A stretch of 64,000 nucleotides of DNA from Microlunatus sp. Gsoil 973 (GCF_009707365.1 NZ_CP046122.1:496001-560000); one strand, 5' to 3'. Numbered from the stretch's first letter, positions 27,145 through 36,722 are shown. The notes: generated by a model not told the origin, from the letters alone. Numbers and translations: made by a program.

Positions 27145-28113
27145 TCAGGAACGTGGGGTGCGAGCGACGAGGCCGGCGTAGGCGAAGCCACCGCCGAAGG
27201 CGAAGAGCAGGAACGGTGTGTCCTCCGGCAGTTCGCCCGCCTGCCACATCTTGGCGAAGGCCAGCGGGATCGAGGCCGCCGAGGTGTTGCCCGAGGTGAC
27301 CACGTCGGTGGCGACGATCTTGTCGGCCATCCCGAGCTGGCGGGCCAGCGGCTCGATGATCCGCAGGTTGGCCTGGTGGCTGAACAGACCGCCGAGCTCG
27401 TCGATCCGGTAGCCGGCGTTGGTGACCGACTTCGCCGCGTAACCCGCGGCCTCGGCGATCGCCCACTTGAAGACCGACTTGCCGTCCTGGCTGAAGGTGT
27501 TGGTCGGTGGTTCGATGACCACGGCGTCGGCCAGATCCGGTTCGGTCCCCCAGGTCACCGGGCTGATCCCCGGTCGGGCGCTGCGCCGGATGACCAAGGC
27601 CGCGGCGGCATCGGCAACCAGGATGCAGGTGCTGCGGTCGGTCCAGTCGGTGACCGCGCTGAGCTTCTCCGAGGCGATGACCAGGGCGGTGGTCGCCGTG
27701 CCCGCCTTGATCGCCTGGTCGGCGATCGCCAGGGCGTGGACGTAGCCGGAGCAGGCGACGTTGATGTCGATGGCGACCGGAGAGGGTGCCTGCAGGTCCT
27801 GGGCGACCCGGCCGGCCGTGTTGGGGGAGCGCTGCTCGGAGGTGACCGTGGCGACGACGATGAGATCGATCGCGGACGCGTCGATGCGGGCGTTGGCCAG
27901 GGCGTCCCGCGCGGCGGCGGTGGCCATCATCGGCACCGTCTCCTCAGCCGAGGCGATCCGCCGCTCGCGAATCCCGGTCCGCTGCCGGATCCACTCGTCG
28001 TTGGTGTCGACCATTTCCTCCAGGTCATGGTTGGTCAGCACCTTGGCGGGCTGGTAATAGCCGGCCCCGATGATCTCGGAACCACGCCGTTGGCCTGTCG
28101 TGTCGTCGGTCAC
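27145..28113 (-). CDS. fabH: Beta-ketoacyl-ACP synthase III
   Basis: A 322-residue thiolase-fold enzyme that starts fatty-acid synthesis by condensing acyl-CoA with malonyl-ACP. The triad is C121 (NVACSGYVHAL), H246 (FSHQANLRI) and N276 (TSGNTSAASIP). The usual FGDGAGA strand reads VADAAAALV, a modest variation. It is 5 kb from the fab operon, next to a divergent TetR gene, instead of between fabD and acpP as in many actinobacteria. It may be the housekeeping FabH or a second starter-unit enzyme. Confidence 0.9.
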   Translation of the reverse strand: MTDDTTGQRRGSEIIGAGYYQPAKVLTNHDLEEMVDTNDEWIRQRTGIRERRIASAEETVPMMATAAARDALANARIDASAIDLIVVATVTSEQRSPNTAGRVAQDLQAPSPVAIDINVACSGYVHALAIADQAIKAGTATTALVIASEKLSAVTDWTDRSTCILVADAAAALVIRRSARPGISPVTWGTEPDLADAVVIEPPTNTFSQDGKSVFKWAIAEAAGYAAKSVTNAGYRIDELGGLFSHQANLRIIEPLARQLGMADKIVATDVVTSGNTSAASIPLAFAKMWQAGELPEDTPFLLFAFGGGFAYAGLVARTPRS

Positions 28114-28122
28114 AGGGCGAAG

Positions 28123-28146
28123 TTTAGCGCACGACCGTTCTCTAAA
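28123..28146. promoter_or_regulatory. Imperfect dyad between fabH and tetR
   Basis: A 24-bp imperfect palindrome with outer arms TTTAG and CTAAA and inner ACG/CGT; 18 of 24 positions agree with the reverse complement. It fills the 59-bp gap between the divergent starts, the expected place for a TetR operator controlling both. Its sequence alone does not identify the regulator. Confidence 0.5.
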
Positions 28147-28172
28147 AAGGCGGCTGAGCTAATCTTAGGAGC

Positions 28173-28817
28173 GTGAGTCCTCGACGCTCGGCGGCCCAGG
28201 CGCTGCAGACCCGGCATCTGATCGTTGCTGCCGGTGTGGACATTGCGTCCACCGAGGGTTTGGACGCTATCACGCTGGGTCGGCTCGCCGAAGAACTGTC
28301 GATGAGCAAGTCGGGGGTGATCGGCCACTTCGGCAGCAAACTCGATCTGCAGCTCGGCGTCGTCGCGGAGGCCGTACGCATCTACCGCCGGGAGGTCATC
28401 CTGCCCGCGGCCCACGCCGCCGCCGGGCTGCCGCGACTGCGCAAACTCGTCGAGGCCTGGATCTCGCACCTGGAACGCGGTGTCTTTCCCGGTGGCTGCT
28501 TCTTCACCCAGGTGACAACCGATTACGACAGCCGTCGCGGCCCGCTGCACGACGTCGCCCGGCAGCTCACCGACAATTGGCGGACCTATCTCGGGGAGCA
28601 GATCGAGGTGGCGATCTCCGACGGGTCGTTCGCCGCCGACGTGGATTCCGATCAGGTCATCTTCGAAGCCACCGGGTTGATGCTGTCGCTGAACCATGCC
28701 ATGCAACTCGACCTGGATCCGAAGGCGATCCAGCATGCGCGGGCGGGGTTCGAGCGGCTGATCGACGGCTGCCTTGCCGGGCGTAACGTCCCTGGAGCGG
28801 GTACACAGGACGTGTGA
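28173..28817 (+). CDS. TetR-family transcriptional regulator
   Basis: A 214-residue regulator. The helix-turn-helix is at about residues 30-58 (ITLGRLAEELSMSKSGVIGHFGSK), followed by a C-terminal TetR_C domain containing GGCFFTQVTTDYDSR, a motif found in a common actinobacterial subgroup. GTG 28173 follows TAGGAG closely. Divergent from fabH across the dyad at 28123-28146, and its stop overlaps the EcsC gene as GTGA, so it may control both neighbours. Ligand unknown, perhaps acyl-CoA or lipid-like. Confidence 0.88.
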   Translation: MSPRRSAAQALQTRHLIVAAGVDIASTEGLDAITLGRLAEELSMSKSGVIGHFGSKLDLQLGVVAEAVRIYRREVILPAAHAAAGLPRLRKLVEAWISHLERGVFPGGCFFTQVTTDYDSRRGPLHDVARQLTDNWRTYLGEQIEVAISDGSFAADVDSDQVIFEATGLMLSLNHAMQLDLDPKAIQHARAGFERLIDGCLAGRNVPGAGTQDV

Positions 28818-29452
28818 AACAAGTGCGTACCAGTCGGGTGAGTCAGTTCGTCCGCCGATTGCTGGAGATCGGTCTTGACGGCCGAGGGCCGTTCGGCACC
28901 GCAGCGGATCTCGGCCGAAAGGTCAGATCCCATTCCCGCAGCGACGGCGAGGCGATCCGGAGGATCCGCCGGCAGTTCGTCTTCGGCGGTGGGGTCGGCG
29001 GCTTCGCCACCGGTCTCGGCGGGTTCGTGACCATGCCGGTGGCGATCCCGGTCAACGTGCTCGAGTTCTATCTCCAGGCGATCCGGATGGTCGGCGCCAT
29101 AGCGACGGTCCGCGGTCACGACACCAGCGATCCGAACGTCAGGACCGCGGTGTTGGTGACGCTGACCGGCTCCCGCGCCGACGACATCCTCAGGAAGGCG
29201 GGTGTGGTGTCGGCGACCGGCACGTTGACCAACATCGCCCTGAAGCGGCTGCCGCCGGAGGCGCTGATGTTGATCAACAAGGGGGTCGGCATGCAGCTGC
29301 TCAAGTCGCTCGGCGAACGCACACTGACCAAGCTCGGCCGGGCGGTGCCGGTGGCCGGCGGAGTGATCGGCGGCGGTGTTGACATGTGGATGATGCGCCG
29401 CATCGCCGACCAGGCGAAGAAGTCGTTCCCGCCGATCCGTGGTGGTTCCTGA
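28814..29452 (+). CDS. EcsC-family protein
   Basis: A 212-residue protein with a Gly-rich hydrophobic hairpin (FGGGVGGFATGLGGFVTMPVAIP-type segment, about residues 55-80) and a second Gly-rich stretch GRAVPVAGGVIGGGVDMWM near the C-terminus, the EcsC (PF12787) pattern. EcsC was named from the B. subtilis ecs operon; its role is unclear, possibly membrane-associated. GTG 28814 overlaps the tetR stop by four bases, so the pair is translationally coupled. Confidence 0.85.
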   Translation: MKQVRTSRVSQFVRRLLEIGLDGRGPFGTAADLGRKVRSHSRSDGEAIRRIRRQFVFGGGVGGFATGLGGFVTMPVAIPVNVLEFYLQAIRMVGAIATVRGHDTSDPNVRTAVLVTLTGSRADDILRKAGVVSATGTLTNIALKRLPPEALMLINKGVGMQLLKSLGERTLTKLGRAVPVAGGVIGGGVDMWMMRRIADQAKKSFPPIRGGS

Positions 29453-29477
29453 CCATGGTCAGGATCGCCCGGCGTGA

Positions 29478-30260
29478 TCAGGTGGCATCCCACAGGCGCC
29501 GGTAGTAGTCGATCCGGCCCTGATCCCGATCGATGCCGTACGCCTCGAGCAGCGCGTCCTCGTACCGCGGATCGTAGTTCCAGTCGATCGCGTAGGTGGC
29601 GATCGCCAGATCGGCCCACCGGTCGGCGATCCCGAGACTGCCGAAATCGACATGCCCGGTGAAAACGCCGTCCGGCCCGATCAGGGTGTTCGGCGAGCAT
29701 GCGTCGCCATGGCAGACGACCAACAGGTCGGTCGGAGGCTGTCCGGCGATCAGTTCGGCTCGCTGCCGCGGTTCCGTGATCAACTCTGCGCGAGCGTCGA
29801 CCTCCCAGCTCCACGGACAGTCCTGCACCGGTAGCCGATCATGTAAGGTGCGCAGGCCGGTGCCGACGGCGCGCGCGGCAATCTCGGGCCGGTCCTTCCA
29901 CTCCGGTGCGATCGCCGTCGTTCCGGGAATGCCTCGGGTGTGCAACCAGGCCGACCTCGCGGAGTCTCGGCCGTGCCCGATCACCGGCGGCACCGTGATG
30001 TACCGGCCGGCCCATCGGAGTTTCGTCGCCTCGAGTTCAAGATCGATCTCCGGATGATCGGGACACCATTTGACGAACTCGGCGCCGCCCGGTCGATCGA
30101 CCCGGAAGGTCCGGCCGCCCAGTTCGTTGGTCCACACCAGGACTATCTGCGCACCGGCAGCCAGTTCGGCGACGATCGCCGGCACCTGATCGGGCTCGAC
30201 GGGATCGTCGTACAGCTCCGAGCTCGGCTCTCCACCGACCGGAACAGACGCCACGATCAC
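29478..30260 (-). CDS. Aminoglycoside 3'-phosphotransferase-like kinase
   Basis: A 260-residue kinase-fold protein. The ATP-binding Lys is in AEFVKWCP; the catalytic loop is VVCHGDACSPNTL (Asp and Asn), followed by GHVDFGSLGIADRWADLA with the DFG-like Asp. The C-terminal helix LEAYGIDRDQGRIDYYRRLWD matches the APH(3') end, where it forms the aminoglycoside pocket. All residues needed for activity are present. It may phosphorylate aminoglycosides or another small molecule; chromosomal homologues often lack tested resistance. It lies 12 bp after the cupin gene. Confidence 0.85.
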   Translation of the reverse strand: MIVASVPVGGEPSSELYDDPVEPDQVPAIVAELAAGAQIVLVWTNELGGRTFRVDRPGGAEFVKWCPDHPEIDLELEATKLRWAGRYITVPPVIGHGRDSARSAWLHTRGIPGTTAIAPEWKDRPEIAARAVGTGLRTLHDRLPVQDCPWSWEVDARAELITEPRQRAELIAGQPPTDLLVVCHGDACSPNTLIGPDGVFTGHVDFGSLGIADRWADLAIATYAIDWNYDPRYEDALLEAYGIDRDQGRIDYYRRLWDAT

Positions 30261-30272
30261 TGCGGCATCGCG

Positions 30273-30620
30273 TCAGTCGACCGAGACGGTCAGCAACACC
30301 ACGGTGTCGGTGACCGCACGCAGGGAATGCCGTTGGTGCGGGATGGCGATCAAGGTCCCGGCGTCCAACTGCCATTCCCGATCACCGGCCACCAGCACCG
30401 CTTCACCACTGATCAACTGCAGCGAGGCAGCGGCGGGGGAGAGGTGTTCGGACAACTCACTCGAGCCCGCAAGGGCGATCATGGTGACGCGCTGGGCGCT
30501 ACCGCCGATCAAGGTCCGGGCTGCGCGCCGGGCCGGTGCCTGTCGCGCCTCGTCCAGCAGTTCGGCGGCATGGTCGGCGAGCCGTACGGCCTGGCGCTGG
30601 GCGGCATGCTCGGTGCTCAT
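30273..30620 (-). CDS. Cupin-domain protein
   Basis: A 115-residue single-domain cupin. The second cupin motif is visible as DAGTLIAIPHQRHSLRAV with His residues, and the first region around SSELSEHLSPAAASLQLISGEA carries only one His, so metal binding may be partial. Such small cupins often sense or bind small molecules. Its start is 27 bp after the accD stop and its stop is 12 bp before the APH-like gene, suggesting co-transcription with both. Confidence 0.75.
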   Translation of the reverse strand: MSTEHAAQRQAVRLADHAAELLDEARQAPARRAARTLIGGSAQRVTMIALAGSSELSEHLSPAAASLQLISGEAVLVAGDREWQLDAGTLIAIPHQRHSLRAVTDTVVLLTVSVD

Positions 30621-30647
30621 GGGCCAAGCATGTCATACCGGGAATCC

Positions 30648-32090
30648 TCAGAGCGGAATGTTGGTGTGCCGGCCTCGTACGCCGGTGTCGGCGTCGCGGA
30701 TGGCAGCTGCGATGGCCGACCGGGTGTGCGCGGGCTCGACGATCTGGTCGACGACCCCGAGCTCCACCGCCTTCTCGACACCACCGGCGAGCCGCTCGTG
30801 CTCAGCGGCCAGTTCCGCCTCCAGCTGTGGCCGAAGGTCCTCGGGCGCACCGGCGAGTTTGCGGCGGTGCAGGATCCGGATCGCCGCGACCGAGCCCATC
30901 ACCGCAACCTGCGCTCCCGGCCAGGCGAACACTCTGGTGGCGCCGAGCGACCTGGCGTTCATCGCGATGTAGGCGCCGCCGTAGGCCTTCCGGGTGATCA
31001 AGGTGACCCGCGGCACGGTCGCCTCGCTGAAGGCGTGCAGCAGCTTCGCACCCCGCCGGACGACCCCGTCCCACTCCTGCCCGACACCCGGCAGGTAGCC
31101 GGGAACGTCGACCAGCACGACCAACGGCACACCGAACGCATCGCACATCCGGACGAACCGGGCCGCCTTCTCGGCGCTGAGCGAGTCAAGGCAGCCGCCG
31201 AGCCGGAGCGGATTGTTGGCGATCACACCGACGGTCCGGCCGGCGAGCCGACCGAAGGCGATGGTGATGTTCGGCGCCCAACGGGCGTGCAACTCGATCA
31301 TGGTGTCGTCGTCCAACAGCGACTCCACCAGGGGATGGACGTCGTAGGCGCGCTTGGTCGAATCCGGCAACAGCGCACCAAGATCGTCGTCATCCGGCGA
31401 TGCCGCGACCCGACCTCGATCGGCGAGCAGGCCGACCAGTCGCCGGCCCCGGTCCAGCGCGTCCGCCTCGTCATCGGCAACCACGTGCACCACACCGGAC
31501 CGGCGACCGTGGGTGTCCGGGCCGCCGAGACGCAGCATGTTGACATCCTCACCGGTCACCGACCGGACCACGTCCGGTCCGGTGACGAAGATCCGCCCTT
31601 CCGGCCCGAGGATGACGACGTCGGTCAGTGCCGGCCCATATGCCGCCCCGCCTGCCGCCGGGCCGAGCACGATCGAGATCTGGGGGATCCTGCCCGACGC
31701 CTGGGTCATCGCATGGAAGATCCGGCCGACGCCGTCCAGGGACCGCACACCCTCCTGCAGCCGGGCACCTCCGGCATGCCAGATGCCGATGATCGGAAGA
31801 TTCTCGGCCAGGGCCCGCTGGTAGGCCTCGACGACGGCCGCGCATCCGTCGGAGCCCATCGCGCCGCCGGACATCGTCGCGTCCGAACAGAACGCGACGA
31901 CCTTGTTTCCGTCGATCGCGCCGGTTGCGGCGAGCATGCCCGACCCGTCGTCATCGGTGATCAGCTCGACGCTGCCGACATCGAGCAGGGCAGCCAACCG
32001 GCGCCTCGGATTACGCGGGTCCAGTTCCCGGGGGAGCTTTTCGGAGACCTTCTGTTCGACCGCCTGCGGCTGTTGCACTGCCGTGCTCAT
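30648..32090 (-). CDS. accD: Acyl-CoA carboxylase, carboxyltransferase (beta) subunit
   Basis: A 480-residue carboxyltransferase that transfers CO2 from biotin to acetyl- or propionyl-CoA. The two crotonase-like halves show oxyanion Gly pairs (IWHAGGARLQEGV and GPAAGGAAYGP in the first; KAYGGAYIAMN in the second). Its place after fabF matches AccD6 in the mycobacterial fabD-acpM-kasA-kasB-accD6 operon, supporting malonyl-CoA supply for fatty-acid synthesis. No biotin carboxylase is encoded nearby, so it must use a shared alpha subunit. Confidence 0.9.
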   Translation of the reverse strand: MSTAVQQPQAVEQKVSEKLPRELDPRNPRRRLAALLDVGSVELITDDDGSGMLAATGAIDGNKVVAFCSDATMSGGAMGSDGCAAVVEAYQRALAENLPIIGIWHAGGARLQEGVRSLDGVGRIFHAMTQASGRIPQISIVLGPAAGGAAYGPALTDVVILGPEGRIFVTGPDVVRSVTGEDVNMLRLGGPDTHGRRSGVVHVVADDEADALDRGRRLVGLLADRGRVAASPDDDDLGALLPDSTKRAYDVHPLVESLLDDDTMIELHARWAPNITIAFGRLAGRTVGVIANNPLRLGGCLDSLSAEKAARFVRMCDAFGVPLVVLVDVPGYLPGVGQEWDGVVRRGAKLLHAFSEATVPRVTLITRKAYGGAYIAMNARSLGATRVFAWPGAQVAVMGSVAAIRILHRRKLAGAPEDLRPQLEAELAAEHERLAGGVEKAVELGVVDQIVEPAHTRSAIAAAIRDADTGVRGRHTNIPL

Positions 32091-32119
32091 GTCAGGCTCC
32101 TGTCGGCTGGGGTGATGAT

Positions 32120-33379
<1,260 letters not shown>

Positions 33380-33418
33380 CAGGATGTGCTCCTCAGGTAG
33401 GCGCAGAGACGGGAGTGA

Positions 33419-33664
33419 TCAGGCGGCGGCGCGCTCGATGTAGGCGACGGCGTCACCGACGGTCTTGAGGTTCTTCGCCTCTTCGTCGGGGATGCTGACG
33501 CCGAACTTCTCCTCGGCGGCGTAGATGATCTCGACCATCGAGAGCGAGTCGACGTCGAGATCGTCGGTGAACGACTTGTCCAGCTGCACGTCGTCGGCCG
33601 GTACCCCGGCGACCTCGTTGACGATCTCGGCAAGGTCGCTGCGGATCTCTTCGGTGGTTGCCAT
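33419..33664 (-). CDS. acpP: Acyl carrier protein
   Basis: An 81-residue acidic helical protein. Phosphopantetheine attaches to S40 in DLDVDSLSMVEI, the ACP signature. It carries growing acyl chains between FabD, FabF and the reductases. It starts 102 bp after the fabD stop and precedes fabF. Confidence 0.96.
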   Translation of the reverse strand: MATTEEIRSDLAEIVNEVAGVPADDVQLDKSFTDDLDVDSLSMVEIIYAAEEKFGVSIPDEEAKNLKTVGDAVAYIERAAA

Positions 33665-33766
33665 CTGGCTGGTTCTCCTAGGGTTTGCGATCGAGCACGG
33701 TGCGTCGATCTTGGGTTGTGCTCCCGGGCCGTGCTCCCGGGAATCGGGCGGTCAGGCGGCGGGCGG

Positions 33767-34984
33767 TCAGCGGCCGATTTCGGTCGCATCGGTTGTTTCG
33801 ACCATCGGATGCAATCTGAGCAGCGGCTGGCCAGGTGAAACCGGATCGCCGTCCTCGGCCAGCCATTCGACCACGATGCCGCCGTGCGGGGCGGTCACCG
33901 GGATCTCGTCACGCAGGTTCTTCACGGCACCGACGGTGCTCAGGTCGGGCAGGACCGTGCCGGCGGGCAGATCATCGGTGCGGGTGAACTGTCCCTTGCC
34001 CGGCGAGACGATCAGCCGCCAGGTCGGGTTGCTGGCGATCGGAGCGCTGTTGCCGGTGTCGGCGTGCTTGCGGACGAACTCCGACGCATCGGGCAGCTGG
34101 TCCGGATTGTTCAATGCGAACACCTCGACACCCTTGAGATTGCGCTTGGCGATACCGGTGAGGGTGCCGGCGGGCGGCATCTCCAGCAGTCCGGTCACTC
34201 CGAGATCGGCCATCGTCGCCATGCACAGGTCCCAGCGGACCGGCGAGGAGACCTGACGCACGATCCGGCGCAGCACTTCGGCTCCGTCGTGGACGACCTG
34301 GCCGTCAGCGTTGGACAGCAGCCGGGTCCGCGGGTCATGCGTACTGATGGCCCGGGACAGTCGGTCCAGGTGGCTGACGGCCGGGGCCATGTACTCGGTG
34401 TGGAAGGCTCCGGCCACGCTCAGCTCGATGAGCCGGGCGCGCGCCGGTGGATCGGCGGCGAGGGCCGCGAGTCGGTCCGTTGTTCCGGCGGCGACGACCT
34501 GGCCACGGCCGTTGTTGTTCGCGGCGGTCAACCCGTGCTCTTCGATCTTGGCCAGCACCTCGGCGGGATCGCCGCCGACCACCGCGGTCATCGACGCCGG
34601 AGTCGCCGCGCTGGCCTCCGCCATCGCCCGGCCCCGCTCGCGGACCAGCACCATGGCCTGTTCGGCGGTCAGCACGCCGACGCCCGCGGCGGCGGTGAGT
34701 TCGCCGACGGAGTGTCCGGCGGCGACGCCGATCTGGGTGAAAGCATCGGCCGGATGGGGGAACAGCTCGAGCGCCGCCAGCAGGCCGGCCGAGACCAGCA
34801 ACGGCTGGGCGACAGCGGTGTCCCGGATGGTGTCGGCATCGGCGTCGGTGCCGTAGTGCTCGAGATCGAGGCTGCTCACCGCGGACAACCAGGCGAGTCG
34901 CTCGGCGAAGGAGGACTCAGCGATCCACGGTTTCAGGAAACCGGGGGTCTGGGCACCCTGTCCGGGCGCGACAACGGCGAGCAC
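33767..34984 (-). CDS. fabD: Malonyl-CoA:ACP transacylase with lipoyl-like C-terminal domain
   Basis: A 405-residue protein, about 90-100 residues longer than usual FabD. Residues 1-310 are the transacylase: GQGAQ near the start, nucleophile S92 in AAGHSVGELTAAAG, H195 in GAFHTEYM. Residues about 318-395 form an extra domain ending VTAPHGGIVVEWLAEDGDPVSPGQPLLRL (shown in two parts in related text), resembling a biotinyl/lipoyl hammerhead but lacking the modifiable Lys of the MKM loop. First gene of the fab operon, 208 bp from the fasR stop. The role of the extra domain is unknown. Confidence 0.9.
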   Translation of the reverse strand: MLAVVAPGQGAQTPGFLKPWIAESSFAERLAWLSAVSSLDLEHYGTDADADTIRDTAVAQPLLVSAGLLAALELFPHPADAFTQIGVAAGHSVGELTAAAGVGVLTAEQAMVLVRERGRAMAEASAATPASMTAVVGGDPAEVLAKIEEHGLTAANNNGRGQVVAAGTTDRLAALAADPPARARLIELSVAGAFHTEYMAPAVSHLDRLSRAISTHDPRTRLLSNADGQVVHDGAEVLRRIVRQVSSPVRWDLCMATMADLGVTGLLEMPPAGTLTGIAKRNLKGVEVFALNNPDQLPDASEFVRKHADTGNSAPIASNPTWRLIVSPGKGQFTRTDDLPAGTVLPDLSTVGAVKNLRDEIPVTAPHGGIVVEWLAEDGDPVSPGQPLLRLHPMVETTDATEIGR

Positions 34985-35026
34985 GACACCAACTCTGTCG
35001 CGCCGGGCACCGTTTAGTCGTGCAGC

Positions 35027-35046
35027 GACACAACGAAACTCGTGTC
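35027..35046. promoter_or_regulatory. Candidate operator upstream of fabD
   Basis: A 20-bp inverted repeat with 7-base arms (GACACAA and TCGTGTC on the plus strand, one mismatch) and a 6-bp spacer, 43 bp upstream of the fabD start. It is a plausible target for the FasR-type activator encoded just upstream, but I know of no consensus to match it against. Confidence 0.4.
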
Positions 35047-35192
35047 CCCGTCTTGTGGGAACCGTACAAACACCCGGCTGAGATGTCCGGTGTCATATTC
35101 GGACCTGGTTGGACGAAGCCGCAGGAATTCCTGACACCACAGCGGCCGGGCCGACGGGTCGACGATGCAAGCCGCCGTTCAGTCGCGCGGGA

Positions 35193-36422
35193 CTACCCGC
35201 GTGGGGTCTCCCGACCGTCGGGCAACAAGCGGCCAAGCGTCAACGCCATCCGGAGGACATAGGCGTCCCGGGCATCGGTCGGGCTGTACCCAGTGACCTC
35301 CTGGATCCGCTTCAACCGGTACCGCACCGTGTTGGCATGGACGAACAGCGCCCGGGCCGTGGCCTCCACGCTGCTGTTGTTGTCCAGGAAGACGACCAGC
35401 GTCTCCAGCAGGCCACTGCCGGTCTGGGCCAGCGGGCCGTAGACCGTACGAGCGAGTGCCCGGCGGGCATGGCCGTCACCGGACAATGCTCGTTCCGGCA
35501 GCAGGTCGTCGGCCAGGACCGGGCGAGGAGCGTTCGGCCAGCCGACCGCAGCGCGATAACCGGACAACGCGGCGCGGGTGGACTGGGCGGCGTCGGCGAG
35601 ATGGTCCACCGCGGGGCCGATGACGATCGGACCGGGGCCGAACGTTCCGAGGAAGCGGCGGACGACGGTGAGGGCCGCTTCCGGATCGGCCACCTTCTCA
35701 CCACCCAGTACGACCAGCAACCGGTCGCCCTGGACGGCGCCGAGCATGTCCACCCCTGCCTTGGCGCACTCGTGCCGGATGCTCTCGATCGCGACGCTGG
35801 GCTCATCCTTCGGCTCCGCGCCGACGACGACAACGACGTCGGCCGAGGAGCGCCACCCCAGGGCCGATGCCCGGGACAGCACGGTCTCGTCGGTCTCGCC
35901 GCGGATCACCGCATCGGCGACCAGAGCCTCCAGCCGCGCGTCCCAGGCGCCGCGCAGTTCGGCGGCACGGGCGTAGATCTCGGCCGCGGTGAACGCGACC
36001 TCCCGGCTGTACTGGACGATCGCCGCCTGCAGAACGGGCCGGTCGTTGCGCGGCATCAGTTCGTCGATCTGCTTCTCGGCGACCTCGATCGTGGTCCGGA
36101 CCAGTTCGACGGTCTGATAGAGCGAGATCCTGCGGGCGAGTTCTCGGGGGGCGGATCCGAACACGTCGGCCGTCGACGGCCGGGTCGGTTCCGGATTGGC
36201 GAACCACTGGACGAAACCGTCGATACCTGCCTGCGCGACCAGGGTGATCCACGAGCGGTGTTTGGCATCGAGTTCGGCGAACCAGGGGTGGCGTACCTCC
36301 ATCTCGGCCACCGCCGCCGTGGTCATCTCCCCCGACACCTCGGCCATCCGCTTGGCCATCGCTGCACGGGCCTTCGGCGACGGCAGCAACGACCGGCTGA
36401 TGCCGCGTGGAGATGCCGCCAT
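35193..36422 (-). CDS. fasR: FasR-like PucR/CdaR-type activator of fatty-acid synthesis
   Basis: A 409-residue regulator. The C-terminal helix-turn-helix of the PucR/CdaR type is clear: NNSSVEATARALFVHANTVR, then YRLKRIQEVTGYSP. The middle resembles the CdaR GGDEF-like region; the N-terminal 140 residues are specific to this group. Length and position immediately upstream of fabD match FasR (SCO2386) of Streptomyces coelicolor, an activator of the fab operon. ATG 36422 fits the homologous N-terminus. Lower-case uncertainty: orthology is inferred from context and length. Confidence 0.85.
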   Translation of the reverse strand: MAASPRGISRSLLPSPKARAAMAKRMAEVSGEMTTAAVAEMEVRHPWFAELDAKHRSWITLVAQAGIDGFVQWFANPEPTRPSTADVFGSAPRELARRISLYQTVELVRTTIEVAEKQIDELMPRNDRPVLQAAIVQYSREVAFTAAEIYARAAELRGAWDARLEALVADAVIRGETDETVLSRASALGWRSSADVVVVVGAEPKDEPSVAIESIRHECAKAGVDMLGAVQGDRLLVVLGGEKVADPEAALTVVRRFLGTFGPGPIVIGPAVDHLADAAQSTRAALSGYRAAVGWPNAPRPVLADDLLPERALSGDGHARRALARTVYGPLAQTGSGLLETLVVFLDNNSSVEATARALFVHANTVRYRLKRIQEVTGYSPTDARDAYVLRMALTLGRLLPDGRETPRG

Positions 36423-36494
36423 GCGTCGCAGCGTATTCCACGGCGCGCGGCCGGGGCCGCCGCGCCCCTATTCGCCGCGCCCCTCTTCTCGCAA

Positions 36495-36559
36495 GGTCAA
36501 AGTTTGACCGTGCGGCTGCGACACGCCGATCGGCCGGTACACACGGTCAAACTTTGAGC
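36495..36559. repeat. Inverted repeat pair built from GGTCAAA-N-TTTGACC palindromes
   Basis: A perfect 15-bp palindrome GGTCAAAGTTTGACC lies at 36495-36509 and a near-copy GGTCAAACTTTGAGC at 36545-36559. In addition, 36498-36513 and 36543-36558 are perfect 16-bp inverted copies of each other with a 29-bp loop. It could be a paired regulator binding site upstream of fasR, or the core of a dispersed repeat element; the sequence does not decide. Confidence 0.85.
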
Positions 36560-36565
36560 TTCGGA

Positions 36566-36643
36566 CCGACGGGGCGGATCGGGCCGACGGGGCGGATCGG
36601 GCCGACGGGGCGGATCGGGCCGACGGGGATCGGGGCCGACGGG
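36566..36643. repeat. 18-bp tandem repeat, three perfect units plus degenerate tail
   Basis: Three exact copies of ccgacggggcggatcggg lie at 36566-36583, 36584-36601 and 36602-36619, followed by a decayed partial copy. It directly follows the inverted-repeat pair. A multiple of three, but there is no gene here. Confidence 0.95.
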
Positions 36644-36722
36644 TTTGATCGGACTGAGGGGTGGATCCGGCGCGGTGGTTAGGGTTAGCGTCGCGCATCG
36701 GTGGAGTCGGCGGGAGGCGAGT

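Larger units (their letters stand above)
36423..36722. other. Divergent intergenic region between fasR and the PHP gene
   Basis: A 300-bp gap with no convincing gene. It holds a GC-rich start (36430-36490), a 61-bp inverted-repeat structure (36498-36558) and a GC-rich 18-bp tandem array (36566-36643). Open frames crossing it translate only the repeats. Confidence 0.8.

Noticed and set aside
35109-36557. 482-codon plus-strand frame opposite fasR
   Set aside because: Antisense shadow; the fasR HTH and length are convincing.
36407-36682. Small plus-strand frame with GPTGRI repeats, and its minus-strand counterpart with SARSAP repeats
   Set aside because: Only translations of the 18-bp intergenic array; no ribosome-binding site or family.
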